From NCBI RefSeq assembly GCF_009662475.1, contig NZ_CP045571.1, positions 256,501 through 320,500 on the forward strand: a stretch of 64,000 nucleotides of DNA. The letters run 5' to 3'. The stretch comes from Acidithiobacillus thiooxidans ATCC 19377 (GTDB lineage: Bacteria > Pseudomonadota > Gammaproteobacteria > Acidithiobacillales > Acidithiobacillaceae). The translations under genes were made by a program, and so were the position numbers. Of this stretch, positions 1 through 8,096 are shown one piece after another. A model generated the notes under the pieces. It did not search any database. It saw only the letters and a list, made by a program, of their open reading frames with translations, and was not told the origin of the DNA. Numbering within the stretch: position 1 is the stretch's first letter; each line of letters starts with the position of its first letter.

Positions 1-12
1 CGATCTCTGCTG

Positions 13-933
13 ATGTTTGCACGAGACCAGGCGTCAATATCTTCAGATCAGCAAGGTTGGGCACGCTCTCCAGAACGTGGCAGCATGACTATGTTACGGC
101 TCATCACCTGGATTTCCCTGAAGTTGGGTCGTCGCATGGCTCGCCTTATCTTGTATTTGATCGCCGGTTACTTTGTGTTGTTTGCACCAAAAGCCAGGCG
201 GTCATCGCGAGCCTATCTCACTCGGGTATTCGGCCGACCGGCACATATTTGGCAAGTTTATCGACATTTTTTTTCTTTTGCAGCGACAATCCATGATCGG
301 ATTTATTTGCTCAATGATCGTTTTGACTTTTTTGATATATCTTTACACCAACCAGAGGCCGTTGATACAGCTGTTGCGACAGGACGAGGAGTATTGCTGC
401 TCGGCGCACATCTCGGTAGTTTCGAGGTATTAAGAGGCATTGGCCGACAACATATTGATCCCCGTGTAATTATGGTGATGTATGAAAAAAATGCGGAGCG
501 TATTAATGCCATTCTTGCAGCGGTAAACCCGAATATTGAACAAAATGTTATATCTCCAGGCCGTGTAGATTCGATGATTTGCGTGCAAAAAGAACTGGAA
601 AATGGTGCCTTGGTTGGGTTGCTTGGAGATCGCTCTTTTGGTAAGGAGAAAATGCAACCAATTCCTTTTCTGGGTAAATCTGCTTTATGGTCCAATGGTC
701 CCTTACGAATAGCGGCAATATTGCGCAGGCCGGTATTCTTCATGACCGGATTATATACTGGACCGGGGAAATATGAAGTTTTTATAGAGCCATTGGCTGA
801 TTTCACTGAGGTCGAAAAAGAAGGAAAAGAAGCGGCACTACAACAAGCATTAACAAACTATGTAGGATTGCTGGACAAATACTGTCATATGGCCCCGTAT
901 AACTGGTTTAATTTTTTTGATTTTTGGCAATGA
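13..933 (+). CDS. LpxL/HtrB-like acyltransferase of an aryl-polyene-type cluster
   Basis: The protein is a member of the lysophospholipid/lauroyl acyltransferase family, which moves an acyl chain onto a lipid or glycolipid at the inner membrane. A single hydrophobic segment lies at about residues 44-57. The catalytic HX4E motif reads HLGSFE at 133-138, followed by a GDRSFG block near 204. The ERGS motif and basic run ahead of the membrane segment resemble acyltransferases of aryl-polyene and xanthomonadin clusters. The next genes, LolA-like and MMPL, support that setting. The reading frame is open to the left edge and no ribosome binding site is visible ahead of the first ATG, so the true start may lie outside the window. 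The gene is visibly A/T-rich compared with the DNA to the right. The family is confident; the acyl substrate is unknown. Confidence 0.8.
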   Translation: MFARDQASISSDQQGWARSPERGSMTMLRLITWISLKLGRRMARLILYLIAGYFVLFAPKARRSSRAYLTRVFGRPAHIWQVYRHFFSFAATIHDRIYLLNDRFDFFDISLHQPEAVDTAVATGRGVLLLGAHLGSFEVLRGIGRQHIDPRVIMVMYEKNAERINAILAAVNPNIEQNVISPGRVDSMICVQKELENGALVGLLGDRSFGKEKMQPIPFLGKSALWSNGPLRIAAILRRPVFFMTGLYTGPGKYEVFIEPLADFTEVEKEGKEAALQQALTNYVGLLDKYCHMAPYNWFNFFDFWQ

Positions 934-957
934 ATATAGGAGGTTAATCTGAAGAAG

Positions 958-1656
958 ATGGCTGAAGTATTTCGAGGCCTGCTGGATATACCGATCAAAA
1001 TGATCACAATATATCCTGAAAGCACCGGCCGCAGGTGTCAGGTTTGGTTGGGAGGTTTTTCATTCCCCTCGGCTACTCGGTATATTCGTTACAGTGCTTT
1101 TATTATTATGGCATTCATGGGGTTAAGTGTAATGCTGACGAGTGACGCGGATGCTGCAGAATGGAATGTTAATCAACTCATGCATTCTCTGGCACACGCT
1201 CAACCGGATCATGCTACATTCGTCGAAAAAAAATTTCTTAATATTCTGGAAAAACCCATAGAATCATATGGGAAAATGCAATTTATTGCTCCAGATGGAT
1301 TGGAGATGCACACCATTGAGCCAAAAAATGAGGTCATGCTTATTCACGGCGACATCCTAAGTATTGACCACCATGATATCCACTTACAAGATCATCCAGA
1401 ACTGCTTGCATTTGTTGATAGTATTCGTGGTGTATTAACTGGTAACCAGCAGATGCTCGAGCAATATTTTTATCTTTTTTTGAAGGGTGATGAAAAAAAC
1501 TGGACCTTGACGTTGCGACCCAAACAAAAAAAACTGGCCGGTCTGATTAGATATATTCAAGTTGATGGTAACAATAGTAGTATTACCAGCATTAATACTC
1601 TGAAAATGAATAATGATCGTTCGCTGATAACCATCATTTCGTCCGGTACCCCGTGA
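958..1656 (+). CDS. LolA-like periplasmic carrier protein of the aryl-polyene-type cluster
   Basis: This is a 232-residue LolA-fold protein. LolA relatives carry lipoproteins or other lipids through the periplasm, and dedicated copies sit beside MMPL exporters in aryl-polyene clusters. A hydrophobic segment at about 46-61 is followed by DADAAEW, consistent with signal peptidase cleavage near 66. About 40 residues precede it, which is long for a signal peptide, so the annotated start may be too early, although no better in-frame ATG with a clear ribosome binding site exists. AGGAGG lies 14 bases before the ATG, and an in-frame CTG three codons earlier is better spaced. The end overlaps the exporter start by four bases. 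Family placement rests on size, signal peptide and neighbours as much as on sequence. Confidence 0.72.
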   Translation: MAEVFRGLLDIPIKMITIYPESTGRRCQVWLGGFSFPSATRYIRYSAFIIMAFMGLSVMLTSDADAAEWNVNQLMHSLAHAQPDHATFVEKKFLNILEKPIESYGKMQFIAPDGLEMHTIEPKNEVMLIHGDILSIDHHDIHLQDHPELLAFVDSIRGVLTGNQQMLEQYFYLFLKGDEKNWTLTLRPKQKKLAGLIRYIQVDGNNSSITSINTLKMNNDRSLITIISSGTP

Positions 1657-4007
1657 GAAAAATTCACGGTTTGGTCGTCGTGATCTGGCTGACTGTTTTG
1701 TTTGTCGGTGGTGCATTGATTTTGACGGCCAACTTTTCAGCCAGTCTTTCGGAATTTATGCCGCAGTCTCCAACCGCACAGCAAGCGGTTCTGAATGAAC
1801 AATTACTGCATGGTATTTTGTCACGCCAAATCATGATTGAGATTAATGGCGGTGATGCTTCCACCCGTGCCAAGATTTCCATTGAGATTGTTAAGAAGTT
1901 GCAGCGAAATGCGGCATTTTTCTCGGTTAGCAATAACAGCAGCAATGATGATGCCAGTTTTTTTCATTATTTTTTCTCCCATCGCTATCTGCTGAGTCCT
2001 AGCGTCAACTCGCAACTTTTTACTGTGGCTGGTTTACATAAAGCTATAGAAAATTCCATTAATATGTTGGCTACACCGGGTGGGGAAATGGTCCAATCCC
2101 TGTTTCCGAGTGATCCAACTGGGGCCACAGTGCAACTGATTCAATCCCTGGGGCGTGTTGCAAGACCAATGACGCAAGATGGAGTCTGGTCGTCTCGTTC
2201 GGGTCAGAGTGCTTTGATATTGGCTCAGACCCGGGCCTCTGGTTCTGACATGGCTGCTCAGCAGATTGCGGTTAATAGCATCAGATTGGCCTTTGCCAAA
2301 ACCAAAAATGAGGCGGGTTTGTTAGCCACAGGCACTTACTTAATGATGACAGGGGTTGGAGTTATTTCGGTGGACTCCCGTGATACTATCGTTCATGCCG
2401 CTGAGATGATGTCCATCATCAGCATGACGCTTATCACGATATTGCTCTTATTTGTTTACCGTTCTGTGTTTGTGTTGGTTTTAGGCCTCGTACCGGTATT
2501 TTCTGGTGTCATTGTCGGGATTACTGCGGTGGCTCTTGGCTTTTCCGTTGTTTATGATATCACTATGGGGTTCGGTACCGCGTTAATTGGTGAAGCAGTA
2601 GATTATTCTATTTATTTTTTCGTGCAGTCTGGTCAGTCAGAAAAAAATACAGAAGAATGGATCCGTAACTACTGGCCGACAATAAAATTGGGAGTATTCA
2701 CTTCAGTCATAGGTTTTTCCAGCCTGCTGTTTTCTAATTTACCTGGGTTAGCGCAAATTGGTCTATATGCAATTACAGGTCTCCTTACTGCGGCGACTGT
2801 TACCAGGCTGATCTTGCCAATCCTGAAGCCTCGTCATCTTAAGGTGCGGGATTTAAGCGCTATTGGCGAATATCTGCTGCGTTGGAAAAAGATTCTTTTT
2901 ATCCTGAGGCCCGGTATTGTCTTAATGTTGATAGTTGCTTGTGTCACCCTTGTTAGCCATCATGATAATATCTGGGATTATAAACCATCTGCTCTGAGTC
3001 CGGTTCCGGCGGCTGAGCAAAAACTTTATGCACGACTGCGCGCTGATTTGGGGGTATCTGGAAGCGGTTATCTGGTTGTTGTTTCAGGGCCCACGATTAA
3101 CGCCACGTTGTTGACAGCTGAAAAGGCTGGAATTACCTTACAGGGCCTGGTTGAAAATGATGTGATTGCAAGTTATGAAAGCCCTGTTAGATATCTCCCA
3201 AGCATTACCATGCAACAAGAGCGGCAAGCAGCAATTCCACCGCAAACGCAATTGGCAAAGCGATTGCATGAGGCTTTAACAGGCCTGCCGGTAAAAGCCT
3301 CCCTTTTTACACCCTTTATCCACGAGGCTGAAATACAACGTACATGTGCCCCCTTAAAACTTGCCGATCTGCATGGCACCAGCATTGGTATGGTGGTTAA
3401 CAGCATGCTTGTTCACCATGGGAAAGGATGGCAGGCCATTTTGCCGATCAAGGCACCTGCATCAGGGATTGTGAATACCCAGCGCATACGTAGCAGCCTT
3501 GCCCGGCAACATATCAAAGACGCCATGCTCATTGATTTATCCGACTCATCAGATCAATTGTATAAAGGTTATCTCTCCAATGTGATTAAACTGTCATTAG
3601 CCGGTGTGGTTCTTATCGTGGTGCTTTTATTGTTTTTATTACGTTCCCCAGTTCGGGTTTTTAGAATAATGTTACCGCTAACAGCCGCTGTACTGAGCGT
3701 ATCTGCAGGATTTGTCTTGTGCGGATATGAACTTAATATCATGAATCTAATTGGGCTGATGCTGATTGTTGCCATCGGGTCAAACTATGCAATATTTTTT
3801 GATCAGGCCGATAGGCATGGTCAGGGGGGAATTGCTTCGTGTACACTCGCCTCTCTGGTTATTGCCAATACTGCTACCATTATGGGATTCGCGCCACTCG
3901 CTTTTTCCGGGGTGCCTGTTCTTCAGGCCATAGGTGCCACTGTTGCTCCAGGAGTTTTTCTAGCCCTGTTGTTCTCTGCAAGCTTTTCCCAACGTCAAGC
4001 ATCCTGA
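1653..4007 (+). CDS. MMPL/RND-family exporter
   Basis: This is a 784-residue inner-membrane transporter of the MMPL branch of the RND superfamily. The architecture is duplicated: a first membrane helix, a large periplasmic loop, a five-to-six helix bundle at about 250-390, a second loop at about 430-640, and a final bundle to the C-terminus. The stretch near 300-325 with GFGTALIGEAVDYSIYF, and the matching MLIVAIGSNYAIFFDQ in the second half, are the family's TM4-like motifs. It starts with GTG inside the stop of the LolA-like gene, which implies translational coupling. Exporters of this kind in pigment clusters are thought to move the acyl or polyene lipid out of the inner membrane with the LolA partner; that role is inferred here from context. 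Confidence 0.85.
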   Translation: MRKIHGLVVVIWLTVLFVGGALILTANFSASLSEFMPQSPTAQQAVLNEQLLHGILSRQIMIEINGGDASTRAKISIEIVKKLQRNAAFFSVSNNSSNDDASFFHYFFSHRYLLSPSVNSQLFTVAGLHKAIENSINMLATPGGEMVQSLFPSDPTGATVQLIQSLGRVARPMTQDGVWSSRSGQSALILAQTRASGSDMAAQQIAVNSIRLAFAKTKNEAGLLATGTYLMMTGVGVISVDSRDTIVHAAEMMSIISMTLITILLLFVYRSVFVLVLGLVPVFSGVIVGITAVALGFSVVYDITMGFGTALIGEAVDYSIYFFVQSGQSEKNTEEWIRNYWPTIKLGVFTSVIGFSSLLFSNLPGLAQIGLYAITGLLTAATVTRLILPILKPRHLKVRDLSAIGEYLLRWKKILFILRPGIVLMLIVACVTLVSHHDNIWDYKPSALSPVPAAEQKLYARLRADLGVSGSGYLVVVSGPTINATLLTAEKAGITLQGLVENDVIASYESPVRYLPSITMQQERQAAIPPQTQLAKRLHEALTGLPVKASLFTPFIHEAEIQRTCAPLKLADLHGTSIGMVVNSMLVHHGKGWQAILPIKAPASGIVNTQRIRSSLARQHIKDAMLIDLSDSSDQLYKGYLSNVIKLSLAGVVLIVVLLLFLLRSPVRVFRIMLPLTAAVLSVSAGFVLCGYELNIMNLIGLMLIVAIGSNYAIFFDQADRHGQGGIASCTLASLVIANTATIMGFAPLAFSGVPVLQAIGATVAPGVFLALLFSASFSQRQAS

Positions 4008-4126
4008 TTCCAAGATCATTGTGGATGATCCTGTTCTGGGCCGTGCTGATTTTTGAGGAGGAGTCATCACGCGCGCGCTTGTGTCATTTTTAACTGGTAC
4101 TACTTGCCTTGAAGGATTTGTTATGT
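4008..4126 (+). other. Spacer with a strong unused Shine-Dalgarno sequence
   Basis: This 119-base spacer holds GAGGAGGAG at 4055-4063, as good a ribosome binding site as any in the cluster, yet no ATG, GTG or TTG follows at a usable distance. The only reading possible after it is a 17-codon frame from a GTG at 4081. The chorismatase has its own AAGGA ten bases before its ATG. The site may be a scar of a deleted gene between exporter and chorismatase, or chance. Confidence 0.4.
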
Positions 4127-5152
4127 ATGAATGAGCCGCTGCAACTTGAATGGATCAGTACTGAAATTTTGCTGCGTCAACCCAAAGAATATCTGTCTCA
4201 TGTGCTGGGTATTGTGCATTATGGTCCAAATCAAGTTCACACGGGACTCAGAGAGCTCGAAATCCCCGTTTCTTTAGTCAACGTCCCGGTTTTGGGTCAT
4301 GGCGATGGTATTTGTGAACTCTGGAGGTCACAGCAAAAAGTGCGGGCGGGGAGTCACGGGCCAATTTCCTGGAGAGCCAATGAATCCTTACTGTTTCTGA
4401 CGGTGGAAATCGGTAATGCTGAACAATGTTTGCATGACGCTACACGAGATGCCTACTGCGCATTGCTTGCCGAAATAACTGCTCTTGGCTATCCGCATCT
4501 GCTGAGAGTCTGGAACCACATTGGTGATATAAACGATGATTCGACTGGCCTTGAACGTTACCGACAGTTCAATATAGGTAGACTAGAAGCTTTTATGGCC
4601 GGCAACTGGTCAGTAATTGATGTTGCACCACCAGCGGCCAGCGCGCTGGGCGCGCAGCGCAATACCCCATTGGCACTGTTTGCACTGGCTTCGCATCATG
4701 CGCCACTGGCCATTGAAAATCCTCGTCAAATTCGAGCTTATGATTATCCTCAAAATTATGGACCCTGCCCGCCTACCTTTTCTCGTGCCAGCCTGATTGA
4801 TCTGGATGGACCGACCCTGTTTATATCGGGCACAGCAAGTATTGTGGGTCACCAAAGTATGCACCCCGATAATTGTCGTGAACAAATCCGCGAGACCATG
4901 CGAAACATAGAGGCACTGCTCCATGAGGTCAGCTGTTCCCATGGCGTTGACTGGGAACTTGCCAACTTGCAATTCAAGGCTTATTTGCGGAATGGTGCTG
5001 ATCTTTGGATGTTTCGCGAGGAAATGGATCAGATAGTCGGTAAAGAGGTAAATTGCCTGATTATCCAGGCGGACATATGCCGACGCGACCTCTTGGTTGA
5101 AATAGAAGCAGTTGCTTTGCCTTGCACAAGTACGATTGAACATCACCACTGA
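4127..5152 (+). CDS. Chorismatase (XanB2/FkbO/Hyg5 family), probable hydroxybenzoate synthase
   Basis: This 341-residue enzyme belongs to the chorismatases, which split pyruvate from chorismate to give 3-hydroxybenzoate, 4-hydroxybenzoate or a dihydroxycyclohexadiene acid. Family hallmarks are visible: YDYPQNYGPCPPTFSRAS at 205-222, SGTASIVGH at 234-242 in the RidA-like C-terminal half, and QADICRRDLLVEIEAV at 314-329, which carries the glutamates expected at the active site. Length matches XanB2 and Hyg5 (about 330-345). I chose the ATG at 4127, preceded by AAGGA at 4112, over an upstream in-frame TTG. Next to acyltransferase, LolA-like and MMPL genes, the likely role is the aryl starter unit of an aryl-polyene pigment, as XanB2 does for xanthomonadin; it could also feed ubiquinone. 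The exact product cannot be told from sequence. Confidence 0.85.
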   Translation: MNEPLQLEWISTEILLRQPKEYLSHVLGIVHYGPNQVHTGLRELEIPVSLVNVPVLGHGDGICELWRSQQKVRAGSHGPISWRANESLLFLTVEIGNAEQCLHDATRDAYCALLAEITALGYPHLLRVWNHIGDINDDSTGLERYRQFNIGRLEAFMAGNWSVIDVAPPAASALGAQRNTPLALFALASHHAPLAIENPRQIRAYDYPQNYGPCPPTFSRASLIDLDGPTLFISGTASIVGHQSMHPDNCREQIRETMRNIEALLHEVSCSHGVDWELANLQFKAYLRNGADLWMFREEMDQIVGKEVNCLIIQADICRRDLLVEIEAVALPCTSTIEHHH

Positions 5153-5162
5153 TGATGACAGC

Positions 5163-5190
5163 TTGAGGATTCTGAAAATTCGGCTATATA
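5163..5190 (+). promoter_or_regulatory. Weak candidate promoter ahead of sspB
   Basis: TTGAGG and TATATA are separated by 16 bases in the gap between the chorismatase and sspB. A 6-bp inverted repeat, TCTGGA/TCCAGA (5205-5210 and 5220-5225, 9-base loop), lies between the -10 and the gene. Both hexamers deviate from consensus, so this is tentative. Confidence 0.3.
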
Positions 5191-5249
5191 TCCCTAGTGA
5201 CTCATCTGGAAGATAGTCATCCAGACCCGGAATTAATGGAGAATGCAAC

Positions 5250-5669
5250 TTGTTGCCTGAAAGTGCCAAGCCTTATTTGCTGAATAGTGTTTATCAATGG
5301 TGTGTTGACCAGGGTCATACGCCATATATTCTGGTGGTGGTTGCCTATCCGGGGGTGGCGGTTCCCAGCGGTTATGAAAAAGACGGGCGCATGATACTGG
5401 ATATTTCCCCGAATGCTTGCCACAACCTCAACATGGCTGATGGTTGGATCAGCTTTAATGCGCGCTTTGGTGGTGTGGCGCGAACGGTGGATGTACCTAT
5501 GGCGGCCGTGGTGGCTATTTATGCAGCAGAAACCCAGGAGGGTATGGGTTTTGCGGAGCCAGAGCTGCCTGAGGCCCCGCCTCCAGGATCCGAACCTGAA
5601 GATCGTGTAGCGCGTGCTGCTGAGGTTCAGGAAAAACCAGAGAGACCTTCATTGCGGGTCATCAAATGA
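5250..5669 (+). CDS. sspB: ClpXP protease specificity-enhancing factor SspB
   Basis: SspB is the adaptor that tethers ssrA-tagged and other substrates to ClpXP. The first 110 residues form the substrate-binding domain: PYLLNSVYQWCVDQ near 8-21, HTPYILV, the NLNM...WISFNARFGG block at about 59-75, and VPMAAVVAIYA. A flexible acidic and proline-rich linker follows, and the chain ends RPSLRVIK, which matches the short C-terminal tail known to bind ClpX. The start is TTG (a second TTG follows directly), with GGAGA seven bases ahead. It overlaps the next gene by four bases. In enterobacteria sspB follows sspA; here sspA lies 28 kb away on the other strand. Confidence 0.93.
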   Translation: MLPESAKPYLLNSVYQWCVDQGHTPYILVVVAYPGVAVPSGYEKDGRMILDISPNACHNLNMADGWISFNARFGGVARTVDVPMAAVVAIYAAETQEGMGFAEPELPEAPPPGSEPEDRVARAAEVQEKPERPSLRVIK

Positions 5670-6346
5670 AAATTCAGGCGGGTTTCTGTGGACTGCTGTT
5701 GCTCCTGATTGCGGGGGCGGCCGAGGCAAATATCTACGCCTATACAGATAGCCATGGGGTCGTGCATCTGACCAATGTTCCGGCTGGAAACAGCGCGTAT
5801 CACATGGTCATGCGCACCCCGAAAATGCCGGTAGCTACGGCTCGCGCCGACTTCAACCGGGTAGCCAAACAGCAATATCAGTCGCTGATTCACGCGGCGG
5901 CCAGCCGCTACGGGGTGAGTCCGGCTTTGGTCAATGCCGTCATTTCTGCCGAGTCTGGTTATAACGCCGGTGCGGTTTCACCCAAGGGAGCCATTGGTCT
6001 GATGCAGTTAATTCCGGCCACAGCGGCCCGTTTCGGGGTTTCCAACTCTTTCAGTCCGGCCGAAAACATCAATGGTGGCACTGCTTATCTGGCCCATCTG
6101 CTGCGTAAGTTCAGCGGTGATCTGAAACTGGCCGTGGCCGCCTATAATGCCGGTTCCGGTGCGGTTATTCAGGCGGGTTATCACATCCCTCCCTTTGCTG
6201 AAACCCAGGCCTATGTACCTCGGGTGTTGGCTTATTACCAGCGTTATCTCAATGGCAGCAGCTCTGGCCCAAGCCTGGGTGTCATTGATCATATGCCCAC
6301 TCCGGTTTCGGTCTCTCCACAGCTTATTCAGGTGTCCAGCCCGTAG
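5666..6346 (+). CDS. Lytic transglycosylase with DUF4124 and SLT domains
   Basis: This is a periplasmic muramidase-like enzyme that cleaves peptidoglycan to 1,6-anhydro products. A signal peptide spans about 1-21 (LLLLIAGAAEA). A short DUF4124 segment follows (IYAYTDSHGVVHLTN, 23-37). The Slt70-type catalytic domain covers about 72-195: the catalytic glutamate is E96 in ISAESGYN, with GLMQLIPATAARFGV and AAYNAGSGAV downstream, all typical of family 1 transglycosylases. It is 226 residues long. The ATG overlaps the sspB stop, so the two are probably co-transcribed. Its last 19 bases overlap the convergent fis gene. No lipobox is visible, so it is probably soluble. Confidence 0.92.
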   Translation: MKIQAGFCGLLLLLIAGAAEANIYAYTDSHGVVHLTNVPAGNSAYHMVMRTPKMPVATARADFNRVAKQQYQSLIHAAASRYGVSPALVNAVISAESGYNAGAVSPKGAIGLMQLIPATAARFGVSNSFSPAENINGGTAYLAHLLRKFSGDLKLAVAAYNAGSGAVIQAGYHIPPFAETQAYVPRVLAYYQRYLNGSSSGPSLGVIDHMPTPVSVSPQLIQVSSP

Positions 6347-6570
6347 TTTTGCAGTTTTTTTCGCAAGGTATTGCGATTGATACCCAGCCATTGGGCAGCC
6401 GTACCCCGTTGTCCGTCACATTTCTTCAGGGTGTGTTCGAGCAGGGCACATTCCACCTGTTCAATAACCTGAGTATGCAGGTTTTTTGGCGCTTCGCCCT
6501 GCAGATCGTCCAGATAACGATCCACGATCATGACCACGCAGTCACTCAGAGTCATTGATTCTGTTGCCAT
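6328..6570 (-). CDS. fis: Fis-family nucleoid-associated DNA-binding protein
   Basis: Fis is a dimeric bending protein that organises the nucleoid and regulates promoters. This copy has 80 residues, shorter than the 98 of E. coli. The C-terminal helix-turn-helix at about 56-76 (GTAAQWLGINRNTLRKKL) is clear. The reduced N-terminus leaves little room for the beta-hairpin used in DNA inversion, as in other short Fis proteins. It is the last gene of the aroQ-accB-accC-prmA-DUF3426-fis operon and overlaps the convergent transglycosylase tail to tail. NtrC-type regulators share this HTH, but the protein has no other domain. Confidence 0.88.
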   Translation of the reverse strand: MATESMTLSDCVVMIVDRYLDDLQGEAPKNLHTQVIEQVECALLEHTLKKCDGQRGTAAQWLGINRNTLRKKLQNYGLDT

Positions 6571-6581
6571 GATCCTGCTCC

Positions 6582-7214
6582 TCAGGGTTGACTGAGCAGA
6601 GTGACCTGATAGCCTGCAGCGGCAATCAGTTTCGGACTCTTGATGGAGAACTGAACGGGTGTATGGGATAAAAATCCGGAGATGCTCTCTTCCGGCTTTG
6701 CCAGATATTCTTTAGGCGTGAATTGCAGATGGGCAATGGGTGCACCGTAAACATTACTCAGAGTGACCTGGATGACCGGGTATGCCTGCACGTGCCCCGC
6801 CAGATTCTCCATTTTTCCGGTAATTTCAGCCAAGTGATTATCCAGCGCTGTGACATGGCTATCGACAATGCGCATTTCCCTATTGGGTCCCGGCCAGGAA
6901 ATCTGTGTACCTAATGTGTTGGCACTCTGGATCATGGCACGGCGGATGGGCGCACTGTTGGCTGCATAACTATAGACGCCCGTTGACCAGAGGATTTGTC
7001 CAATCAGCGCCAAAATCAACAGGAAAATAATCAACAGGAGTAAATAACGGCCCAGACGTTGCCCCAGATGGGCGCCGGCTGCACTGGTTTCGTCGTCCGG
7101 GTTTACCTGGAAGACGTGCTGGCAGACGCCACATTTCACTTGATAGTGATGTTGTTGCAGGGCCTTTGCTTCCACGCTGAAAGTGGACTCGCAACGCGGG
7201 CAGGTTATTTCCAT
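6582..7214 (-). CDS. Zinc-ribbon, single-pass membrane protein (MJ0042 motif plus DUF3426)
   Basis: The N-terminal 35 residues form a zinc ribbon with two CXXC pairs (C5/C8 and C28/C31), matching the MJ0042 motif. One membrane helix lies at about 55-78 (YLLLLIIFLLILALIGQIL). The rest, about 85-205, is a DUF3426 domain predicted to sit outside the cytoplasm. The function is unknown; these proteins are regularly found between prmA and fis in beta- and gammaproteobacteria, and this copy fits that pattern. It is 210 residues, a usual length, and four bases separate its ATG from the prmA stop. Confidence 0.85.
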   Translation of the reverse strand: MEITCPRCESTFSVEAKALQQHHYQVKCGVCQHVFQVNPDDETSAAGAHLGQRLGRYLLLLIIFLLILALIGQILWSTGVYSYAANSAPIRRAMIQSANTLGTQISWPGPNREMRIVDSHVTALDNHLAEITGKMENLAGHVQAYPVIQVTLSNVYGAPIAHLQFTPKEYLAKPEESISGFLSHTPVQFSIKSPKLIAAAGYQVTLLSQP

Positions 7215-7217
7215 GGT

Positions 7218-8096
7218 TCAGTCTCCGGATTTTCGCTGGCCATACAGCAGGGACCAGTCTTCTTCATGTTGCGGGGCGGCTAAATTAAAATAGGGTGCGT
7301 AGGCATTTTGAATGCCGGTTTCCTGGCTGTGGAGAATGCCGGAGAGGGCAATCCACCCTCCTGGCCTGGTCAATGCAGCCAGCGTCGGGGCAAGACTGAG
7401 CAGGGGCCCAGCCAGAATGTTGGCAACCAGAATATCCGCCAAGGGCAGTGGTGTTGCTTCCGGCAGGGACAGTCGCAGTCGCTCCGCGACACCATTGCGT
7501 TGGGCGTTGCTCATGGCCACTCGCAGCGCAATAGAGTCGGTATCGACTCCATAAGCTTCTTTCGCACCCAAAAGCAAAGCAGCAATAGCGAGAATACCTG
7601 AGCCGCAGCCATAATCCACAATACACTCGCCACCTTGAATGTGGCTTTCCAGAAAATGCAGGCAACGCGAAGTAGTGGGATGCGCCCCGGTACCAAAGGC
7701 CTGGCCGGGGTCGAGGTGCAGTTCGTAGCGGGTATCTTGTGGTGCTTGATCCCAGCTGGGAACCACCCAGAGTTTTCCAAACTGACGGGCCGGAAATTGT
7801 GTCTGGGTACTGGATACCCAATCCTGATCTTCCAAAGCATGGACAGAGGCTCCGTAGTTTTGCCAACCGGCCATGTTTACTAAGGCATGAATACTGGCTT
7901 CGCTATGGTTTTCGGCAGCAAAAAGCGCCTGACACTGACTTTTCTGCCAGAGCTCTCCTTCAATAAAAAGTGCTTCGCTGGTATCCAGCTCCAAAAAAGT
8001 GATGGCTTCAGCACCTGCCTCCTGCAATTGTGTTTCCACCTTTGCGGCAGAGTCGGCCGGAACCTGAAGGCTCAGTTGCCACCACGCAATGTTCAT
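7218..8096 (-). CDS. prmA: Ribosomal protein L11 methyltransferase
   Basis: PrmA trimethylates ribosomal protein L11 using S-adenosylmethionine. At 292 residues it is the normal length. The N-terminal substrate-recognition domain covers about 1-100. The Rossmann methyltransferase domain shows [15 protein letters not shown], then [15 protein letters not shown] (SAM motif I, near 160-175), and VANILAGPL, the NIL motif near the active site. It overlaps the end of accC by four bases (ATGA type), which implies translational coupling. Confidence 0.95.
   Translation of the reverse strand: MNIAWWQLSLQVPADSAAKVETQLQEAGAEAITFLELDTSEALFIEGELWQKSQCQALFAAENHSEASIHALVNMAGWQNYGASVHALEDQDWVSSTQTQFPARQFGKLWVVPSWDQAPQDTRYELHLDPGQAFGTGAHPTTSRCLHFLESHIQGGECIVDYGCGSGILAIAALLLGAKEAYGVDTDSIALRVAMSNAQRNGVAERLRLSLPEATPLPLADILVANILAGPLLSLAPTLAALTRPGGWIALSGILHSQETGIQNAYAPYFNLAAPQHEEDWSLLYGQRKSGD

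Noticed and set aside
1225-1535. A8 tracts in the LolA-like gene as possible frameshift sites
   Set aside because: The frame is intact through both tracts, and the gene is A/T-rich with many lysines, so the runs are expected.
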